Positions 44,553 through 52,906 of a stretch of DNA of 64,000 bases are shown in pieces. The notes beneath the pieces were generated by a model that saw nothing but the letters and a program-made list of their open reading frames with translations, did no database searches and was not told where the DNA came from. The position numbers and the translations under genes are program-made. Source of the DNA: JACKOB01 sp024234575 (lineage in GTDB: Bacteria; Pseudomonadota; Gammaproteobacteria; Pseudomonadales; Oleiphilaceae); NCBI GenBank assembly GCA_051208035.1, contig JBPJFZ010000002.1, positions 1 to 64,000 on the forward strand. The letters run 5' to 3'. Numbering within the stretch: position 1 is the first letter of the stretch; every line of letters begins with the position of its first letter.

Positions 44553-45218
44553 TTAGTGCTTCTCTTTTGGTGTGCCAGAGCCACCAACCGTTAAGATCTC
44601 TGGTGGGATAATCAGCGTAGGTTGCTTACCAGTGATTTTTTTCAGCCGGTCAACGATAGCATTATACTCCTGTTTAACCACTTCCATCTCGCTAATGTGA
44701 TTCTCAATCTCTCCCTTAAGGCTGGCGATTTCCTGATTAGCGCGATTCACTTCGTTAAGAATGTGGTCTGGGATTGATTGACCCGCCCTTTCCCGATTTG
44801 CCGCCTCTGTCTCGGCTTCTTCGAGCTTTGTTTTTTGCGACAGGATATTCCCTTGCTTAAGTTTGATAACCGCCTGCAAATCTTGTAGTTTGCGCATCTC
44901 TGCCCTGATCGCATCGTCGGGGTGGCTATATCGTTTTAGAAGAATTCTATTTTCTTCTAACTGAGCTTTTCTGTCGGCTTCGAGTTTCTCTAATTTCCGT
45001 TTTTCTTCAATTTGTTCCGGAGTCAGGGCTGGGTCAACGGTTTGGATGACTCTGCCATTGCTGTTAAGGATTTCGTAGCCATTTTTAGCAAACTCAGGAG
45101 GCACAGTTACGCCCATTACAATGCCCCCGCTGTCATCTTTATAACGATACAAAACCGTAGACGCTTCGGTGGCGATAGCAAAGACATAAAAAAAGGCCGC
45201 GACGGCTGCGAATTTCAT
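44553..45218 (-). CDS. Periplasmic DUF4124-like coiled-coil protein
   Basis: This 221-residue protein has a signal peptide (FAAVAAFFYVFAIATEAS). A ~45-residue DUF4124-like head follows (TVLYRYKDDSGGIVMGVTVPPEFAKNGYEILNSNGRVIQTV). A long charged coiled coil runs from ~70 to ~200 (EQIEEKRKLEKLEADRKAQLEENRILLKR...). Function is unknown. It converges on the phasin-like gene. Confidence 0.72.
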   Translation of the reverse strand: MKFAAVAAFFYVFAIATEASTVLYRYKDDSGGIVMGVTVPPEFAKNGYEILNSNGRVIQTVDPALTPEQIEEKRKLEKLEADRKAQLEENRILLKRYSHPDDAIRAEMRKLQDLQAVIKLKQGNILSQKTKLEEAETEAANRERAGQSIPDHILNEVNRANQEIASLKGEIENHISEMEVVKQEYNAIVDRLKKITGKQPTLIIPPEILTVGGSGTPKEKH

Positions 45219-45456
45219 TGGCTGCTCTGGGTATTAGCTGTAGTTACTTAAAGATTCTAGACGGAATTTCTTATTCATGCCTGTCAGGGTGCGATAGAAA
45301 TCGCTAAGATGACGGCCACTTGCCGTAGAATAGCAGATAATTAACTGCTGAAAAGTAACCGCTGAGAGTATCCATGTTAGCTGGGCACCTTTTCTCAGGA
45401 TTACTGTCGGTCAGAACCTTTCCAAACCAGGCATGTAACCCCGGACAGACAAATCC

Positions 45457-46236
45457 ATGGAATTGATTGCAGAGCAAATAGGGCTCTTTATTATATCGGT
45501 ATTAGCAAATGGGCTCTCAGCCCTGGCTGGTGGCGGGGCTGGGTTATTGCAACTACCGGCGCTTTTGTTTCTGGGGCTTGCCTTTGCGACCGCATTGGCG
45601 ACCCATAAGGTGGCGAGCGTGGCGCTGGGTGTGGGGGCCACCTTTCGACATATACGGGAAAAGAAGCTTAACCCAGCCTTTGCCTTATCAATTCTTGCGG
45701 CTGGGCTGCCAGGGGTTGTCTTGGGGGCGTCCGTGATACTGTCGGTGCCAGAGTCCTGGGCGAGAATCGCTCTCGGGGTGCTTACCACTGCCTTGGGAGT
45801 ATACTCAAGGCTATCACCCGAACTGGGGCTGATAAAAAAAGAGCAGCGTCACGGTATCGTTTCTATGATGGTCGGGTACGGTGTTCTTTTTGCTATCGGC
45901 TTCTTGAACGGGTCAATTACTTCAGGTACGGGATTGTTTGTGACCCTTTGGCTGGTCGTGTGGTTTGGCCTTGATTATCAGCGCGCGGTTGCCTATACAT
46001 TGATTCTTGTCGGGCTGTTCTGGAACGGCTTTGGTGCTGTCGTGCTGGCGCTGCAAACCCCGGTGAAATGGGAGTGGGTACCAGCGTTAGTGCTGGGGGC
46101 GTTGATTGGTGGTTATGTTGGCGCGCACTGGTCGATAGCGAAAGGTAGCCGTTTGGTTAAAAAAGCGTTTGAATGGGTGACGGTGTGCGTAGGGCTATCT
46201 TTGATTTACGATGGTGTCATCAAGCTGGGAGGCTAA
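45457..46236 (+). CDS. TSUP (TauE/SafE) family membrane transporter
   Basis: This 259-residue protein has seven or eight hydrophobic helices. The TSUP repeat motif GGGAGLLQLPALLFLGLAFATALATHKVASVALGVGATFRH is at the N-terminus, and NGSITSGTGLFVTLWLVVWFGLDYQRAVAYTL in the second half. Members move sulfite, sulfoacetate, thiosulfate or other organic anions; substrate here is unknown. It converges on pyrE. Confidence 0.88.
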   Translation: MELIAEQIGLFIISVLANGLSALAGGGAGLLQLPALLFLGLAFATALATHKVASVALGVGATFRHIREKKLNPAFALSILAAGLPGVVLGASVILSVPESWARIALGVLTTALGVYSRLSPELGLIKKEQRHGIVSMMVGYGVLFAIGFLNGSITSGTGLFVTLWLVVWFGLDYQRAVAYTLILVGLFWNGFGAVVLALQTPVKWEWVPALVLGALIGGYVGAHWSIAKGSRLVKKAFEWVTVCVGLSLIYDGVIKLGG

Positions 46237-46277
46237 CTTAATGCCAGCCCCCCGACCCAGGAAAAAATTGAGGCCTG

Positions 46278-46919
46278 TCAGATGCCGTATTGTTCTCTGT
46301 AGGCCGCAACGGCAGGCAAATACTGGCTGTATTTGGCATCTACCCGCAGAAACGCTAATAAGTGCTCCAGCTTGATAATGCTGAAAACAGGTATTTGGTA
46401 ATCGCGCTCAACTTCCTGAATTGCCGACAGCTCGCCCTTACCTTTTTCCTGCCGATCCAGAGCAACGAGTACACCAGCGGGCTCGGCACCTTGTGAGCGT
46501 ATGATGTCGATAACTTCGCGAATCGCGGTGCCTGCAGTAATGACATCATCAATGATCATTATTCTGCCAGCCAACGCTGTGCCAACGATGTTGCCGCCTT
46601 CACCATGATCTTTCGCTTCTTTGCGGTTGAAAGCATAAGCGACGTCTTCATCGAAGTCTCGAGCCAATGCAACGGTTGTCGCAGAAGCCAGTGGAATGCC
46701 TTTATAAGCTGGACCAAACAATATGTCGTACTGTATTTGTTCTTTCTTCAGTGCCTGCGCATAAAAACTGCCGAGCGCAGAAAGCGCCTTGCCGGAGGCA
46801 AAAAGGCCTGCATTAAAGAAGTAAGGGCTTGTTCTGCCTGATTTTAGGGTGAATTCACCAAACTTAAGTACATTTTGTTGAATGGCGAATTGAATGAATT
46901 CTCGCTGATAATCCTGCAT
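46278..46919 (-). CDS. pyrE: Orotate phosphoribosyltransferase
   Basis: This 213-residue type I PRTase makes OMP from orotate and PRPP in pyrimidine synthesis. The PRPP-binding motif is IMIIDDVITAGTAIREVI; FTLKSGRTSPYFFNAGLF and ILFGPAYKGIPLA are diagnostic. The gene is divergent from crc with an 81-bp gap, the standard Pseudomonas arrangement. Confidence 0.96.
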   Translation of the reverse strand: MQDYQREFIQFAIQQNVLKFGEFTLKSGRTSPYFFNAGLFASGKALSALGSFYAQALKKEQIQYDILFGPAYKGIPLASATTVALARDFDEDVAYAFNRKEAKDHGEGGNIVGTALAGRIMIIDDVITAGTAIREVIDIIRSQGAEPAGVLVALDRQEKGKGELSAIQEVERDYQIPVFSIIKLEHLLAFLRVDAKYSQYLPAVAAYREQYGI

Positions 46920-47000
46920 TTAACTATATTTACCTATTGAGTTCTTTTGCCACAAATATGAATTCGGTATCATACACGCAAACTGGATCAGGAAACATCT

Positions 47001-47777
47001 ATGCAGGTAGTATCGATTAGTGTCAACGGCCTGAAAACGGCGGCCGAGAATGGATTTTTCGACTGGATGAAAAAACAGAATGCCGACGTGGTTTGCGTGC
47101 AGGATATTCGCGGTCGTGTCTATGAGTTTGATGATGATATTTATCATCCAGAAGGATACGAGGCGTATTTTCTTGATGCGGAAAACGCCGAGGATGGCGG
47201 TGTGGCCATATACAGTAAACATTTTCCAAAGGCGATCATGTATGGCTTTGCCTTTGAACCCGCAGATAGGCAAGGGCGTTTTTTACAGGCCGATTTTGAA
47301 AACGTCAGTGTTGCAACAATACTTGCCCCCTGCGCATTAGATAATGCGGACATGCAAGAAGAGAAAGACCAGTTCTTTGCCGCATTTAAAGAGCATCTTG
47401 TCAAAACGCAACGTAAAAGAAGGCAGTTTATATTTGCCGGTAACTTTCAGACCGCTCATTTTGTGACGGATGCAAGCAGCCGTTACCACAAGATGGAAGT
47501 CTCCGGGTTTTATCCGGATGAGCGTGCCTGGTTCGATGAGGTTTTTGACGACCTTGGGTATATCGACGCGTTTCGCGAAATTAACCGAGAGAAAAACCAA
47601 TATACCTGGTGGCCGGAGTGGGCTAAAGGCTGGCGCAAGCAGGCAGGTTGGCGAACCGACTATCAGATCGTAACCCCAGGTCTCAGACACAGAATTCTTG
47701 AGGCGGAAATTGATGCCGACTGTAGGTTTTCGGATCACGCACCTTTAATTGTCGATTATGATATCGACATGCCCTGA
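47001..47777 (+). CDS. crc: Catabolite repression control protein Crc-like (exonuclease III fold)
   Basis: This 258-residue EEP-fold protein matches Crc of Pseudomonas: VVSISVNGLKTAAENGFFDWMKKQNADVVCVQDIR, GFYPDERAWFDEVFDDLGYIDAFREIN and WWPEWAKGWRKQAGWRTDYQIVTPGLRHRIL. It is next to pyrE, the known crc location. In ExoIII the catalytic Glu is in QE; here it is QD. GDxN is replaced by GNFQ, but SDHAPLI retains Asp and His. It probably acts with Hfq to repress translation rather than as a nuclease, though weak activity cannot be excluded. AGGAAA precedes the ATG. Confidence 0.85.
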   Translation: MQVVSISVNGLKTAAENGFFDWMKKQNADVVCVQDIRGRVYEFDDDIYHPEGYEAYFLDAENAEDGGVAIYSKHFPKAIMYGFAFEPADRQGRFLQADFENVSVATILAPCALDNADMQEEKDQFFAAFKEHLVKTQRKRRQFIFAGNFQTAHFVTDASSRYHKMEVSGFYPDERAWFDEVFDDLGYIDAFREINREKNQYTWWPEWAKGWRKQAGWRTDYQIVTPGLRHRILEAEIDADCRFSDHAPLIVDYDIDMP

Positions 47778-47796
47778 TTCAGGCTTTCATTAGAAT

Positions 47797-47836
47797 AAAA
47801 AAAGGAATGGCGATTTAAAACGCCATCCCTTTTTTA
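47797..47836. terminator. Bidirectional terminator between crc and rph
   Basis: AAAAAAAGGAATGGCG pairs with CGCCATCCCTTTTTTT-like sequence (one mismatch) around TTTAAAA. It serves both convergent genes. Confidence 0.9.
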
Positions 47837-47847
47837 ATGGTCATTTA

Positions 47848-48570
47848 TTAACTTGCCAAGACTGCCTTTTGCAGATCGTGTAGCTGGGAAATACCTTTAC
47901 GAGCCAGTGCGAGCATCGCATCAAACTCTTCCTGGCTGAATGACTCACCCTCGGCAGTGCCCTGAATTTCGATGAATCCACCTTTATCGGTCATAACCAC
48001 GTTCATATCGGTTTCCGCAGCGGAATCTTCGGGATAGTCAAGATCAAGGACGGCTGCCCCCTCATAAACTCCCACAGAAATGGCTGCTACCATCTGCTTG
48101 AGCGGGTTTTGCTTTATTTGTTTGCTGGCGACCATCTTGTTGAGGGCATCCGCCAGTGCAACGCATCCGCCTGTGATTGATGCGGTGCGGGTGCCGCCAT
48201 CTGCCTGAATAACATCGCAGTCGATCGTAATGGAAAACTCGCCTAATTTCTCAAGGTCTACCGCCGCTCGCAATGATCTGCCGATCAGGCGCTGGATTTC
48301 AACCGTACGACCACCTTGCTTGCCGCGTGCCGCTTCTCGACCCATGCGTGAACCAGTCGATCTTGGCAGCATGCCATATTCGGCAGTAATCCAGCCTTTG
48401 TTCTCGCCTTTCAGGAAGCGCGGGACACCTGCTTCAACGGTTGCGGTGCAAATCACTTTGGTGTCACCAAACTCAATGAGTACAGAACCCTCTGCATGTT
48501 TCGTGTAGTTTCGTGTAATCTTTATATCTCTAGGCTGGTCAGCTAATCTGCCACTTGGTCTCATGGTCAT
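47848..48570 (-). CDS. rph: Ribonuclease PH
   Basis: This 240-residue phosphorolytic exoribonuclease trims tRNA 3' ends. Motifs seen: MRPSGR start, GDTKVICTATVEAGVPRFLKG, GWITAEYGMLPRSTGSRMGREA, QTDGGTR-like DVIQADGGTRTASITGG and the C-terminal FIEIQGTAEGESFSQEEFDAML. It is full length, unlike the truncated E. coli K-12 version. CAGGAAACA precedes the start; a second ATG lies two codons in. Confidence 0.96.
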   Translation of the reverse strand: MTMRPSGRLADQPRDIKITRNYTKHAEGSVLIEFGDTKVICTATVEAGVPRFLKGENKGWITAEYGMLPRSTGSRMGREAARGKQGGRTVEIQRLIGRSLRAAVDLEKLGEFSITIDCDVIQADGGTRTASITGGCVALADALNKMVASKQIKQNPLKQMVAAISVGVYEGAAVLDLDYPEDSAAETDMNVVMTDKGGFIEIQGTAEGESFSQEEFDAMLALARKGISQLHDLQKAVLAS

Positions 48571-48708
48571 TGTTTCCTGTTGTCGGCCTGCGCCGAAGAC
48601 TTGATTGGATATGAAGTGAACTAGGGTAGGTTTGAATCGGCACGCATTGTATCATGGTCTAGGCTAGTCTTTCAGCCAAACCATTATTCCAACCAACGGA
48701 GAAAGTAA

Positions 48709-49575
48709 ATGATTCGCAGTATGACAGCCTTCGCGCGTGTTGATTTGCAAGAATCCTGGGGCGCTTTGACTTGGGAGCTGCGCTCCGTTAATCATCGTTA
48801 TCTGGAGCCACATTTTAAATTGCCAGATAATTTGCGTGAGCTTGAGCCGCAGTTGCGAGAAAAACAACGTAAATTTCTTAATCGTGGGAAGATTGAAAGC
48901 GCTTTACGCTTTCAGGCTAATGACGAAGTTCAGGGAAAGCTTGAGATTAATTCAGGCTTGTTGACAGAACTCAATAATGTCATTAACCAGGTCAATCGCG
49001 TATTGGATAACCCTGCCCATGTTGTCGCTTTAGATGTTATGCGTTGGCCGGGCGTGCTCTCGGGTACAGAGCTGGATATGACGCCGATACGTCAGGCCGC
49101 ATTAAAGCTTTATGATCAGGCACTGAAGCAGTTGTTGGATACTCGCGCTACCGAAGGTGCAAGGCTGGCTCCATTGTTTACTGAGCGTTTGGATCAGATT
49201 GATGCCATTGTTGATGAGGTGAAAGAGCGTCTGCCTCAAATTTTACAGGCCCAGAGTGATAACCTGCGCAAGCGACTCGAAGACGCCAATGTTGAACTGG
49301 ATGAAGGCAGGTTAGAGCAGGAGATGGTAATGCTGGCAGCGAAGTCAGACGTTGCCGAAGAGTTGGATAGATTAATCGCGCATACTCAAGAAGTGCGGTC
49401 AGTGCTTTCGCGTAAAGAGCCGATCGGTCGCCGATTGGATTTTCTCATGCAAGAGTTAAATCGTGAGGCCAATACGCTGTCTTCAAAATCTATTGTCACC
49501 GAAACTACCCGAGCCGCCGTAGATTTGAAAGTGTTGATTGAGCAGATGAGGGAGCAAGTGCAGAATATCGAATAG
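48709..49575 (+). CDS. yicC: YicC family endoribonuclease
   Basis: This 288-residue protein begins MIRSMTAFARVDLQESWGALTWELRSVNHRYLEPHFKLP and ends with the conserved IGRRLDFLMQELNREANTLSSKS and VDLKVLIEQMREQVQNIE. YicC proteins are stress-linked RNases. GGAG precedes the ATG. In relatives gmk follows directly; here ~9.3 kb intervene. Confidence 0.94.
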   Translation: MIRSMTAFARVDLQESWGALTWELRSVNHRYLEPHFKLPDNLRELEPQLREKQRKFLNRGKIESALRFQANDEVQGKLEINSGLLTELNNVINQVNRVLDNPAHVVALDVMRWPGVLSGTELDMTPIRQAALKLYDQALKQLLDTRATEGARLAPLFTERLDQIDAIVDEVKERLPQILQAQSDNLRKRLEDANVELDEGRLEQEMVMLAAKSDVAEELDRLIAHTQEVRSVLSRKEPIGRRLDFLMQELNREANTLSSKSIVTETTRAAVDLKVLIEQMREQVQNIE

Positions 49576-49601
49576 TTTTTTCACCTGTCCAAGAATGTCT
49601 T

Positions 49602-49655
49602 AAAAGCCCTGTATTTCCTGGTGAAGAGTCTTGTAAATACAGGGCTTTTTTATTT
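49602..49655 (+). terminator. Rho-independent terminator of yicC
   Basis: Perfect 15-bp arms (AAAAGCCCTGTATTT and AAATACAGGGCTTTT) enclose an 18-nt loop, followed by TTATTTTT. It marks the left limit of the accessory island. Confidence 0.9.
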
Positions 49656-49757
49656 TTCCCGTCCAAATCGGTTTGCAGATGTTGGTTGAAAACTACCTGT
49701 TAAGTGGTGGGCAGCCATTATTGCCCCCTCCATTATTTCAGCAACTATGGAGTAAAC

Positions 49758-50234
49758 ATGGGAAAACTCACAGCAAAACAGGTTATTGCATACAGCAAAG
49801 CCGAACCAAAAAAATACTCAGATGGTGAAGGGCTATACTTTTGCGTCTGCAAACAGGGCTCGCCTTATGTTTTCCCGGCCAGACGAGCAAGCCATCGTCC
49901 ACATATGGGGCCAGATACACTGAACCGCGCCATTTCTAAACTCTTTGGTCGAGAACTAGGCCGTAAAAAGCAACCACCCAATAAAATGGGCAAGCTTGAA
50001 CACTTCACCGTACACGATTTACGCCGCACCTTTCGTAGCCTTGCCGCCTCTTTAGGCATTGCAGGCAACGTGGCCGAGCGCTGCCTTAACCATAAGCTAA
50101 AAGGCGTTGAGGGCATCTACGACCGCCACGATTACTTTGAAGAGCGCCGAATTGCTCATCAAACCGTGGCTGATGTGGTTGAACCACTGGTGAACTTTGA
50201 GCCTGCTTCACAACACCACACAGGAGGGCGTTAA
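49758..50234 (+). pseudogene. Tyrosine integrase (P4 type), internally deleted
   Basis: This 158-residue in-frame remnant joins two ends of a ~400-residue integrase. Residues 1-35 are the N-terminal DUF4102 arm-binding part (MGKLTAKQVIAYSKAEPKKYSDGEGLYFCVCKQGSPY). From VFPARRASHRPHMGPDTLNRAI the sequence is the C-terminal catalytic part: HDLRRTFRS (Arg box), LNHKL and YDRHDYFEERR (nucleophile Tyr). The core-binding domain and first catalytic Arg are gone, so it cannot be active. GGAG lies six bases upstream of ATG 49758. Confidence 0.85.
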
Positions 50235-50235
50235 C

Positions 50236-50574
50236 ATGCAAATTATGATGCGACTCGCCCCCATTACCTTTCCAATAGCCATGCTGGCAGGCCTTGGTTG
50301 GTGTATTGGCATTGCCTTACTCGAACAAACTCACGTTATAGGCTACGTACTTACCCGGTATTGTCTGATGGTATTCGTGGTACTCGCTCCTTGGCTGACG
50401 CTAAAGCTCACGCTCTACGTGATTGTCAGCCTAGGACGCAAACTGGGGCTCATCCCGCCTGCACGCCCAACGCATAGCCTAGGTTATGAAGAATCACTCT
50501 ATTGGTTCAGGGTATTAGCCTTCTTCGATGGCAAACGCAGCCGTATGCCGAAAAAGCCAATCAGGAGAAACTAG
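50236..50574 (+). CDS. Small integral membrane protein, hypothetical
   Basis: This 112-residue protein has two hydrophobic helices (ITFPIAMLAGLGWCIGIALL and LMVFVVLAPWLTLKLTLYVIVSLG) and a basic C-terminal tail (KRSRMPKKPIRRN). ATG 50236 follows the integrase stop by one base and has GGAGGG seven bases upstream, so the two are translationally coupled. No named family is recognised. Confidence 0.65.
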   Translation: MQIMMRLAPITFPIAMLAGLGWCIGIALLEQTHVIGYVLTRYCLMVFVVLAPWLTLKLTLYVIVSLGRKLGLIPPARPTHSLGYEESLYWFRVLAFFDGKRSRMPKKPIRRN

Positions 50575-50587
50575 CAGCCCCCATTTG

Positions 50588-50621
50588 CTCACTTACCGTG
50601 GGCAGTTGGGACAATGGGGCA
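50588..50621 (+). repeat. Dispersed island repeat, copy 1
   Basis: This 34-bp copy begins CTCACTTACC and ends GGGACAATGGGGCA. It matches copy 2 (52456-52489) at 28 of 34 positions, and all six differences are transitions. The two are in direct orientation and flank the first Hip module. Confidence 0.8.
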
Positions 50622-50793
50622 ACACTTGATATGCCGAACTTTAGAGGGTGAATAAGAGGAAATTAAACTGCCCCAAGGAATGGGTCAATAGGGGCTTTGA
50701 TTAACAAGACAAGCCACTAAACATACCTTTCAAACACAGCTTTCAAGCCAATATGACCGACGCCACTGCCTTTCTGTATGCGTCGGTTCGCAT

Positions 50794-52008
50794 TCAGCGT
50801 AGCGGTATGCTTCGTAAATGAGTTTCGATTGCTTCAATCATTGACTTGGTAAGGGGTAAATGCGCTTTTTCTTTCGCCCATACCTCATGGAAGCCAGCTA
50901 CGGTTTGCTTGGCGGTATCCAACACTAATTTTTCTGGCAACATGGCTCTAGCTGCTAAGTGTGATAGCTCATCCAACGTGAAATCACTGAATTTCTTACT
51001 ACGGCTAACCTTTAATGACGCGCTATCGTCAGGGATATAAGGAATGGTTGAAACAAAGTCATAAGCAGGTGCAATAGACGCTGTGCGCTTATCTTTGTAG
51101 ATCACAGACCAATTCTTCAAATGCATATCAGCATTGCCAATTAACGTATTGAACACCAATCGGCGAGTAAATTCGGCAATGTCTTCGTCTTGACCTTCAA
51201 TACCGATAACCTGAGCAATATTCCGCATACTGGCTTTTTTGTATTTATCTTGAGGATAAACGCCAAACACTTGCGCAAAGTCCTCAATATGCACGGCTTG
51301 ACCACCTGCCCGATCAAAACGCTTGATCATAAACGCGCTATCACCAAATTTGCCAATGCCATGTGGAATATTAGCAATCCGATTAATAGGCAGTAGCTGC
51401 GTTTCTGGCACGTCCATTCCCAACATTCGAGCCAGTTCCATCATCGAATATTCATTTTCTGGCACAGCTTCAAATCGAGACGATGGCAATTTTACAATCC
51501 AAGAACCACCTTGACCCGTAGCTGGAATAGTCAAACCTCCGTTTGCCTGTTGTACGGCAGAAAACTTCAACTGCACTCCCGCCAATGAAAAACGCATTGG
51601 CCCATCTGTTTTCGTTTCATCTTCTATGTCTTGATGCACATTAGGTGGTAAGGCTTCACCATCCGCTGGTTCAACCGTGATCGCGCCTGCTAAATCCTGC
51701 CCTAATACCCACAATAGAAAAAACTCACGCGCTGGGTTCACACCAGCACGCTCCGCTAGGTAATTTCGCATGGTTTCTTCTGGCAAAAGGTTAGAGAAAA
51801 ACGGAGTTAACTTAGTTTGGGTCGGTTTGAAGCTAGTCAGCAAGCCACCTAGCGAATCTTTAAAGCCAAGCCCTAACACAGGCCGTGATTTGTCATTAAT
51901 GTACGAATCCATAAAGGCAAAAAGCGTTCTGTCATTGCCCACATTGGTGATCGTTGCGATGGGTTCACCGTAGAGCAACACGTTGAGCGTAGAAACATGA
52001 TTAGTCAT
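50794..52008 (-). CDS. HipA family serine/threonine kinase toxin (module 1)
   Basis: This 404-residue HipA-type kinase has an N-terminal subdomain (LNVLLYGEPIATITN, LTPFFSNLLPE), the P-loop-like FSLAGVQLKFSA, catalytic loop GNADMHLKNWS and metal-binding APAYDFVST. In E. coli HipA phosphorylates glutamyl-tRNA synthetase and causes persistence; target here is unknown. Its start overlaps hipB by 8 bp. No truncation is visible. Confidence 0.92.
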   Translation of the reverse strand: MTNHVSTLNVLLYGEPIATITNVGNDRTLFAFMDSYINDKSRPVLGLGFKDSLGGLLTSFKPTQTKLTPFFSNLLPEETMRNYLAERAGVNPAREFFLLWVLGQDLAGAITVEPADGEALPPNVHQDIEDETKTDGPMRFSLAGVQLKFSAVQQANGGLTIPATGQGGSWIVKLPSSRFEAVPENEYSMMELARMLGMDVPETQLLPINRIANIPHGIGKFGDSAFMIKRFDRAGGQAVHIEDFAQVFGVYPQDKYKKASMRNIAQVIGIEGQDEDIAEFTRRLVFNTLIGNADMHLKNWSVIYKDKRTASIAPAYDFVSTIPYIPDDSASLKVSRSKKFSDFTLDELSHLAARAMLPEKLVLDTAKQTVAGFHEVWAKEKAHLPLTKSMIEAIETHLRSIPLR

Positions 52009-52312
52009 CGTCGTCCTCCTCTAACTGATATGCGGGCGACATTTGCTCACCTTTATCGCTGATGCCTTGGCTGCTTCGAATGATCGACTTAATTGCAGGT
52101 ACAGATTTTTTTGGCGCAACAAATAACTCTAGGTCGAGTACACGGGCCAGAGCAATCAAACTAGACATTCTTAAATCAACGCAGCCAGACTCGATTTTCG
52201 ATATATGGCTTTGAGGCACACCCGAACGCGCGCTCAGTTCTCTTTGGCTAAATCCCTTACGTACCCGAGCTTCTCGAAGGCTTTGTAGTATCTGCTCTGT
52301 TACATAGCTCAT
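52001..52312 (-). CDS. HipB-like XRE family antitoxin/repressor (module 1)
   Basis: This 103-residue protein has a helix-turn-helix (REARVRKGFSQRELSARSGVPQSHISKIESG) and an acidic disordered tail (EEDDDD). It precedes and overlaps the HipA gene, the usual HipBA order. It should neutralise HipA and repress the operon. An AAGG ribosome site precedes the ATG. A dyad lies 50 bp upstream. Confidence 0.9.
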   Translation of the reverse strand: MSYVTEQILQSLREARVRKGFSQRELSARSGVPQSHISKIESGCVDLRMSSLIALARVLDLELFVAPKKSVPAIKSIIRSSQGISDKGEQMSPAYQLEEDDDD

Positions 52313-52361
52313 TTCGATACGCCTTAATGCATCACAGAAGATTAATTATATGCAAAAACAT

Positions 52362-52392
52362 ATCACCCTAATCCAATGAGCACAAGGGTGAT
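52362..52392. promoter_or_regulatory. Candidate HipB operator, module 1
   Basis: ATCACCCT and AGGGTGAT are 8-bp arms separated by 15 bp, in an AT-rich promoter-like region 50-80 bp before the hipB start. It differs in sequence from the module 2 operators. Confidence 0.5.
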
Positions 52393-52455
52393 TATTTATT
52401 ATATATCATAAAGTGCATTTTGATATGTAATTATATATAACCTATAAGGCGCGTA

Positions 52456-52489
52456 CTCACTTGCTGTGGACAGCCGGGACAATGGGGTA
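52456..52489 (+). repeat. Dispersed island repeat, copy 2
   Basis: This copy begins CTCACTTGCT and ends GGGACAATGGGGTA. It bounds the upstream side of the hipBA module; see copy 1. Confidence 0.8.
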
Positions 52490-52680
52490 GTAATTAGAGT
52501 GGCTAGTTTACAAAATACCTCGCTTTAAGACGATTCAACCACCCCTATTACCCACCTTGGCCAATTGATGCAGTCTCCCCCCTGTGCGTCATTTGCCATT
52601 TCATGAGTTTAAACAGTCGCCACACACTTCCCCATGCCTTTACCCCCATACGCCAAAACCACTATCCGTTTGGCTTTTGG

Positions 52681-52731
52681 ATCGAGACGCCAAACAGGTA
52701 AATTAGCCCATTTACTGTTTGGCGTCTCGAT
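52681..52731. repeat. Large inverted repeat with GTTTGGCGTCTCGA arms
   Basis: The left arm (52681-52703) and right arm (52710-52731) pair over 22 bp with a single bulged G and a 6-nt spacer. The arm core is CGAGACGCCAAACAG. It lies in an 840-bp gene-free stretch (52313-53154). Confidence 0.85.
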
Positions 52732-52851
52732 TGAAATCCAACGCTGCTAAGCCTTGTCGGTGCTGGCGCAAAGTAAGATTTGGCACTTTTTGCACCCTAA
52801 ACCAACCTCAGTACCAACCGGCAAACCGTTTGTTTTTTCTAGCCCAGAATG

Positions 52852-52906
52852 CAAACGATCGTTTGGCGTCTCGAATTTTTTGCTATAGCTGAATATCGCC
52901 AAACAG
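52852..52906. repeat. Further GTTTGGCG / CGCCAAAC elements
   Basis: CAAACGATCGTTTG (52852-52865) is a perfect 14-bp palindrome that runs into a third copy of GTTTGGCGTCTCGA (52861-52874). CGCCAAACAG recurs at 52897-52906, and a CAAACCGTTTG palindrome lies at 52822-52832. Together with the inverted repeat at 52681 they form an iteron-like cluster. Confidence 0.7.

Noticed and set aside
45411..45788. Minus-strand frame of 125 codons overlapping the TSUP gene
   Set aside because: The plus-strand product has conserved TSUP motifs; the antisense product is rich in Ala/Pro/Ser as expected for a shadow frame.
49602..49655. Long inverted repeat after yicC as a transposon end
   Set aside because: The stem is followed by a T run and has no partner at the other edge of the island; it is the yicC terminator.
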